Source: Clostridia bacterium (GTDB taxonomy: Bacteria > Bacillota > Clostridia > Oscillospirales > Butyricicoccaceae). From it: 10,034 nt of DNA. The stretch lies in the NCBI GenBank assembly GCA_017547995.1, contig JAFYNW010000055.1, positions 1-10,034 on the forward strand, in the 5' to 3' direction. The notes below the pieces were generated by a model. It had not been told where the DNA came from. It saw only the letters and a program-made list of their open reading frames with translations, and made no database searches. A program made the position numbers and the translations under genes. Every line of letters begins with the position of its first letter. Position 1 is the first letter of the stretch. Below are positions 6,561 to 10,034 of this stretch, piece after piece.

Positions 6561-6657
6561 ATCAATGCATCGCAGATACCACAATGTCCCGGAGGGACAA
6601 TTCATGATGCGAAGCATCAATTCATGCCATAGGCAATTCATGACGAAGTCAATTCAT
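6561..6657 (+). repeat. Tandem mini-hairpin array C with head motif (linker AATTCAT)
   Basis: The head (AATGCATCGCAGATAC core, 6561-6579) is followed by GTCCC-GGA-GGGAC (6586-6598), GATGC-GAA-GCATC (6606-6618), GCC-ATA-GGC (6626-6634) and GAC-GAA-GTC (6642-6650). The linker AATTCAT is identical four times (6599-6605, 6619-6625, 6635-6641, 6651-6657). Stems shorten from 5 to 3 bp along the array. The array ends 6 bases from the ftsK stop codon, which lies on the opposite strand. Confidence 0.92.
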
Positions 6658-6663
6658 TTGCCC

Positions 6664-9387
6664 TTATATCTCGTTCTTTCGCACCATCATTTCCTGCCAT
6701 TCCTGCTTTGAAATAAGCACCTGACGAGGCTTTGAGCCTTCGAAAGGACCTACAATGCCTCGCTCTTCCATCTGGTCGATAAGACGGGAGGCTCTGGAAT
6801 AGCCGAGCTTGAGCTTGCGCTGAAGCATCGACGTGCTTGCCTGACCTGTGCCCACAACGATGGAGATTGCCTCGTCCATAAGTGGGTCGTCGTCATCAGG
6901 CGGGTCGCCGTTGACGTTGGCACCGCCGCCCTTGCCTGTGTTTTCGGCAGCGTGCTCAATATGCTCGATGATATCGCTCTTATAGTCTGACGTGGAAGTC
7001 TTCTTTATAAACTCAACGACAGATTCAACTTCGGCTGTCGTGATAAAGCAACCCTGCACACGCATTGGCTTCGGCATACCGAGAGGGGCATAGAGCATAT
7101 CGCCCTTACCGATAAGCTTTTCAGCGCCAGGTGTATCGAGAATAATACGGCTTTCAATCTGGGATGCAACGGCAAATGCCACGCGGGATGGAATATTTGC
7201 CTTCATGATACCTGTGATAATGTCGGCAGATGGTCGCTGTGTTGCGATGATGAGATGCATACCTGCAGCTCGCGCCATCTGTGCGATTCTTGCGATAGCC
7301 TCTTCGACCTCTCTTGCCGCAACAAACATAAGGTCGGCAAGTTCATCGATTACGATGACAATCTGTGGAAGAGTTTCGCCTTCGCCTCGCGCTCTGATTT
7401 CCTCGTTATAGGATGCAAGGTCTCTTACACCCATATCGGAAAGCAACTTGTAACGGCGCATCATTTCGCTTACTGCCCAGTTGAGTGCGCCCGACGCCTT
7501 CTTAGGGTCTGTTACAACAGGGATGAGCAGATGTGGGATGCCGTTGTATACGCCAAGCTCAATCATCTTAGGGTCAATCATGATAAGGCGCACCTCCTCA
7601 GGACTTGCCTTGTAAAGCAGGCTGATGAGGATAGAATTGATACATACAGACTTACCTGAGCCTGTTGTACCTGCAATAAGCATGTGAGGCATCTTGCCTA
7701 TGTCGCCGATAACGCTCTTGTTGGCAATATCCTTGCCCACAGGGAAGCATATCTTGGACTTGTGATTACGGAAATCTGACGAATCGATGATGTCACGGAT
7801 TGTGACAGTCTGCTGCTGGGAATTCGGCACTTCGATACCGATAGCCAGCTTGTCAGGAATAGTTGAAATACGGATGGACTGAGCGCCCAGTGCAAGCGCG
7901 ATGTCCTCGGAAAGATTGGATACTCGTGAGAACTTCGTGCCGCGCTGAAGAGTCAGCTCATATCGTGTGACAGTCGGGCCGCGTGTTACGCCGACCACGT
8001 TACTGTCGATGCCGAAGGAGAGGAGCGTGTCAACAAGTCTGTCAGCAAGGAGCTTTGTCTCCTTTGCAACGTCACTCGACACAGGCTCGCTGCGTTTGAG
8101 AAGGCTGACTGGCGGATAAAGATATTCCTTGACGTCAAGCGCGTTGTGCTTGTTCATCATTTCTTCGATTTCCGACATAACTTCAACTGTGCCTTCAGCC
8201 ACGTCATTCTTTGTCAGCTTAGCCACCCCTTCAGGCAATTTCGGAGCGCTGCCCGTGATGGATGGTGCGATGGAAACAGGCTCAGTCCTGCGTGGTGTGA
8301 TTTCGATAGGGCCGTCGTGCTTTGACTTGACAGCGTCAAATCTGTCGGCAAGAGGAATATCGTCCTCCTCGTCTTCGCTTGTTTCCTCTTCGGATTTTAT
8401 AATTACAGGCTCGTCCTTCTTTGGCTCTTTCTTCCAAGGGAGGATGGAGTCTAAAACAGGCTTCTTTTCTTTTTCCTTTTCAGTCTTTACGCCGTCGTTT
8501 TCCTCGCTTGCCAGCATAAGACCGTCGGTCTGCTTTGGAAAATCATAGTCGGAGATGAAATCATCGTCGAATACGTCAAGCTCGTCAACCTTGGCCTCAA
8601 CGCCCTTCTTTGGCTCGGCCTGACCGGAAAGAAACTCGGCAGGAGTCTTGACGTTAGGCGGAGCAATGTCGATAGCCTCGCCGCGCTTTGGCTTTTCGCG
8701 CTCTTCGCCGTCGAGAGCGATGTCGATACGCTTGCTGCCCTTCTTTGCAGCGGCTGGGACAGGCACTCTTTCAGGCTTTGGCACATCTTCCTCCTCAGGC
8801 TCAGCAGGGAGGCGGATGTCCTTGACCTTTTCGATGACAGTATCGAGATGGATGTTGAATGCCAGCATAAAGATGAAGGCGAAAAGCAGGATTGAGATAA
8901 CGCCTGCGCCGATTGGCGAGATTGCCAGCGAGAGCATTGCGCCGACCATACCGGAAAGTGCGCCGCCGCTCTTGAGGGCGATGCCGCTTGTCCAGAGCTC
9001 CTTGAAAGCGAATGAATCAATCGAGCTGCCTGCTGAAAATACGTGACCGATTACGCCGAGGATGAGAGGGAGAATCATTGTGAGCGCCACAGTTTTTCTC
9101 GCCTTGCCCTTGCGTTTGCGGATGAGTGTTATGCCCGAAGCGAGCAACGCAAACGGGAGGATGTAAAATCCGATGCCCATAAGGCCTGTGCCGACGTTAC
9201 GGAAGAAGTCGAGCACGAAACCGTCGATGCCAAGCATGGCGAGGAAAAAGAGGAAGGCGAGGAGAATATATCCCATGCCCCACATCTGACGCCTTGCCGC
9301 CATCTGGGAAGCGGTTGGATTGGCCTTCTTTTTAGGCTTTGAAGAAGACGTACCGCTTGTTTTAGTAGTTTTTTTGGTGTCTGCCAT
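6664..9387 (-). CDS. ftsK: DNA translocase FtsK/SpoIIIE
   Basis: This membrane-anchored hexameric ATPase pumps double-stranded DNA through closing septa in division or sporulation. The protein has 907 residues. A basic, Ser/Thr/Lys-rich N-terminus (1-34) is followed by about four membrane helices (roughly 38-60, 66-88, 98-118, 143-178). A long acidic, Pro-rich linker follows (about 190-400). The motor domain has Walker A GTTGSGKS (573-580), Walker B IVIVIDELADLM (676-687) and the TQRPS motif (716-720). A C-terminal winged-helix gamma domain (about 836-895), which reads chromosome polarity signals, follows a flexible Gly/Asp segment. The ATG at 9387 has GGAG (9398-9401) 10 bases upstream. Whether it serves as vegetative FtsK or sporulation SpoIIIE cannot be told from sequence. 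A strong promoter lies just upstream; no canonical terminator follows, but array C does. Confidence 0.96.
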   Translation of the reverse strand: MADTKKTTKTSGTSSSKPKKKANPTASQMAARRQMWGMGYILLAFLFFLAMLGIDGFVLDFFRNVGTGLMGIGFYILPFALLASGITLIRKRKGKARKTVALTMILPLILGVIGHVFSAGSSIDSFAFKELWTSGIALKSGGALSGMVGAMLSLAISPIGAGVISILLFAFIFMLAFNIHLDTVIEKVKDIRLPAEPEEEDVPKPERVPVPAAAKKGSKRIDIALDGEEREKPKRGEAIDIAPPNVKTPAEFLSGQAEPKKGVEAKVDELDVFDDDFISDYDFPKQTDGLMLASEENDGVKTEKEKEKKPVLDSILPWKKEPKKDEPVIIKSEEETSEDEEDDIPLADRFDAVKSKHDGPIEITPRRTEPVSIAPSITGSAPKLPEGVAKLTKNDVAEGTVEVMSEIEEMMNKHNALDVKEYLYPPVSLLKRSEPVSSDVAKETKLLADRLVDTLLSFGIDSNVVGVTRGPTVTRYELTLQRGTKFSRVSNLSEDIALALGAQSIRISTIPDKLAIGIEVPNSQQQTVTIRDIIDSSDFRNHKSKICFPVGKDIANKSVIGDIGKMPHMLIAGTTGSGKSVCINSILISLLYKASPEEVRLIMIDPKMIELGVYNGIPHLLIPVVTDPKKASGALNWAVSEMMRRYKLLSDMGVRDLASYNEEIRARGEGETLPQIVIVIDELADLMFVAAREVEEAIARIAQMARAAGMHLIIATQRPSADIITGIMKANIPSRVAFAVASQIESRIILDTPGAEKLIGKGDMLYAPLGMPKPMRVQGCFITTAEVESVVEFIKKTSTSDYKSDIIEHIEHAAENTGKGGGANVNGDPPDDDDPLMDEAISIVVGTGQASTSMLQRKLKLGYSRASRLIDQMEERGIVGPFEGSKPRQVLISKQEWQEMMVRKNEI

Positions 9388-9441
9388 TTATTGTGAACTC
9401 CATTTCATAATTGAGGGTTTACGTCATAATATACCTTATAT

Positions 9442-9470
9442 ATTATAACACAAATGGAGAGAAATTGCAA
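9442..9470 (-). promoter_or_regulatory. Sigma-A type promoter of ftsK
   Basis: On the - strand TTGCAA (9465-9470), a 17-base spacer and a perfect TATAAT (9442-9447) lie about 55 bases before the ftsK start. TG at the right position makes an extended -10 (TGTTATAAT). The -35 and spacing equal those of the second MFS promoter. Between here and 9568 I see only AT-rich DNA. Confidence 0.85.
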
Positions 9471-9568
9471 ATAAAATGGGGGATAAAAGCTATAAAATTG
9501 TACCGTAAAATTGCCCGTCAGAATAGTGATTACACACATATTTTATAATAAAAAAGTGAAATTATATA

Positions 9569-9594
9569 GTGAAATATTTCCTGGAAAATTTCAC
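9569..9594. repeat. AT-rich imperfect inverted repeat
   Basis: GTGAAAT and ATTTCAC bracket a partly paired centre, giving a 26-base near-palindrome with one A-A mismatch. A second direct GTGAAAT copy lies at 9556-9562. On the - strand a T run follows after 11 bases, so it is a poor terminator; it could be an operator or a weak terminator for a gene outside the window. No function is assigned. Confidence 0.4.
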
Positions 9595-9612
9595 TCGGGA
9601 GAACCACTGTTT

Positions 9613-9739
9613 CGTAGGGTGCATTCACGAATGCACCGCGGACAATTCGTGAATTGTCCCTACGGATTGTGCAAACCGTAGGGGACGGCATTTATGACGT
9701 CCCGAAAAGAATGTAGGGGAGGGTCTCTGTGCCCTCCCG
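9613..9739. repeat. GTAG-footed REP-like palindromes, right cluster
   Basis: Four palindromes are present. GGTGCATT/AATGCACC (9618-9637) and GGACAATTC/GAATTGTCC (9640-9659) form an inverted pair with GTAG at 9614-9617 and CTAC at 9660-9663. The spacer TTGTGCAAACCG (9667-9678) follows. Next come GTAG with GGGACG/CGTCCC (9678-9703) and GTAG with GGGAGGG/CCCTCCC (9713-9738). Compared with 2496-2594, the loop GCATTTATGA is identical while one stem pair has changed on both sides. The stretch stays open in one frame, but only as a by-product of the repeats. Confidence 0.8.
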
Positions 9740-9743
9740 CCTT

Positions 9744-9763
9744 ATCCAATGCGTCGCAGACAC
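9744..9763 (+). repeat. Solo head motif without hairpin array
   Basis: The core AATGCGTCGCAGACAC matches the heads of the three arrays. It forms a GTC-GCA-GAC hairpin. Here it joins a GTAG palindrome on the left and the two-hairpin module on the right, and no mini-hairpin array follows. Confidence 0.75.
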
Positions 9764-9771
9764 ATCATTTT

Positions 9772-9830
9772 CTTGCCTCGCCCTTTGGGAGAGGTGGCAA
9801 CCGCAAGGTTGACGGAGAGGGTGAAATAAC
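9772..9830 (+). repeat. Two-hairpin module with GCAA tetraloop, copy 2
   Basis: This is the second copy of the module at 6497-6552. Hairpin 1 is CCTC-G-CCC / GGG-A-GAGG with a TTT loop (9776-9794). Hairpin 2 is CAACC-GCAA-GGTTG (9798-9811). Order relative to the head motif is reversed: here the head precedes the module, at 6497 it follows. Confidence 0.8.
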
Positions 9831-9860
9831 CAAAAACAAAATCCATCAATCAGTCATCCT

Positions 9861-9926
9861 CGCGCGCGCACGCGCGTTTCTTCTCTTCCTCTCTTTATAT
9901 TATTTCTTTATATTTATCTTTATATT
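9861..9926. repeat. CG-alternating tract followed by TCTTTATATT repeats
   Basis: Sixteen bases (9861-9876) alternate purine and pyrimidine almost entirely as CG, a sequence type prone to Z-DNA; they also fold as CGCGCG/CGCGCG around CGCA. A pyrimidine-rich stretch follows. Then TCTTTATATT occurs three times (9892-9901, 9905-9914, 9917-9926) at 13- and 12-base spacing. I see no gene here. Confidence 0.6.
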
Positions 9927-9931
9927 TGGGT

Positions 9932-10019
9932 GACAAAAATGTCAGGTGAAAAAGACAGAAATGTCAGGTGTCAGCGACAAAAATGTCAGGTATGGGTGAC
10001 ATTTGTGACAGAGGCAGGT
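9932..10019. repeat. 22-base tandem repeats, possible mobile element end
   Basis: GACARAAATGTCAGGT recurs at 9932, 9954 and 9976, exactly 22 bases apart. A diverged fourth unit (GACATTTGTGACA...CAGGT) starts at 9998, and a further fragment starts at 10020. Each unit core is the dyad GACA/TGTC. Multiple short terminal repeats of this kind are known at ends of IS21-type elements; iterons or operators are alternatives. The window ends before any transposase could be seen. Confidence 0.6.
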
Positions 10020-10034
10020 GTCAAATGACGCCAT

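Noticed and set aside
6419..6607. A 62-codon open frame between gyrA and ftsK
   Set aside because: It is a translation of the same intergenic repeats and lacks a ribosome binding site.
9694..9933. A 79-codon open frame on the + strand
   Set aside because: It lies entirely over GTAG palindromes, the head motif, the two-hairpin module and the CG tract; no ribosome binding site and no protein-like composition.

Overview
The window reads as chromosomal DNA of a low-to-mid GC Gram-positive bacterium, most likely a gut member of the class Clostridia (Oscillospiraceae/Ruminococcaceae type). This rests on the FtsK/SpoIIIE and GyrA sequence style, the promoters (TTGCAA, 17 bases, TATAAT), strong AGGAG-type ribosome binding sites and the crowd of small palindromic repeats between genes. 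The assignment is inference; no 16S or other decisive marker is present.

Layout. Bases 1-2345 hold two tandem, closely related major facilitator superfamily transporters on the + strand. The first is cut by the window edge. Each has its own intrinsic terminator, and the second has a clear promoter. Bases 2346-2696 are a non-coding, repeat-filled gap between convergent genes. From 2697 to 9387 three genes lie on the - strand, transcribed in the order ftsK (6664-9387), gyrA (3879-6377), then a DUF1177-type protein of unknown function (2697-3632). ftsK has a strong promoter and DUF1177 has a strong terminator. I saw no canonical terminator after ftsK or gyrA; in both cases a hairpin array starts at or next to the stop codon. 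Bases 9388-10034 contain no gene I can support. They hold the ftsK promoter, another mosaic of palindromic repeats, a CG-alternating tract, and a 22-base tandem repeat at the right edge that may be the end of a mobile element.

FtsK pumps chromosomal DNA through the division or sporulation septum, and GyrA is the cutting and rejoining subunit of gyrase, so these two neighbours share a DNA-topology and segregation theme. The transporters and DUF1177 have no evident link to them.

The most unusual content is intergenic. A modular family of tiny palindromes recurs at four loci. (1) Three arrays of tandem mini-hairpins have stems that differ from unit to unit but stay self-complementary, 3-4 base loops, and a 7-base linker that is constant within an array but differs between arrays (ACTTCAC, ATATCGA, AATTCAT). 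(2) A shared head, AATGCRYCGCAGRYAC, occurs four times; it is itself a GCA-loop hairpin, and its two variable stem pairs change in a compensated way in all four copies. (3) GTAG-footed palindromes, some in inverted pairs, resemble the REP/BIME elements of Proteobacteria. (4) A two-hairpin module with a GNRA-type loop occurs twice with paired compensatory changes. In head orientation every array hairpin closes with 5'-C/G-3', and most loops are GNA, the class known to form very stable single-stranded DNA mini-hairpins. I infer a non-autonomous, hairpin-based repeat system, possibly propagated by a single-strand-recognising (RAYT/HUH-type) transposase encoded elsewhere.
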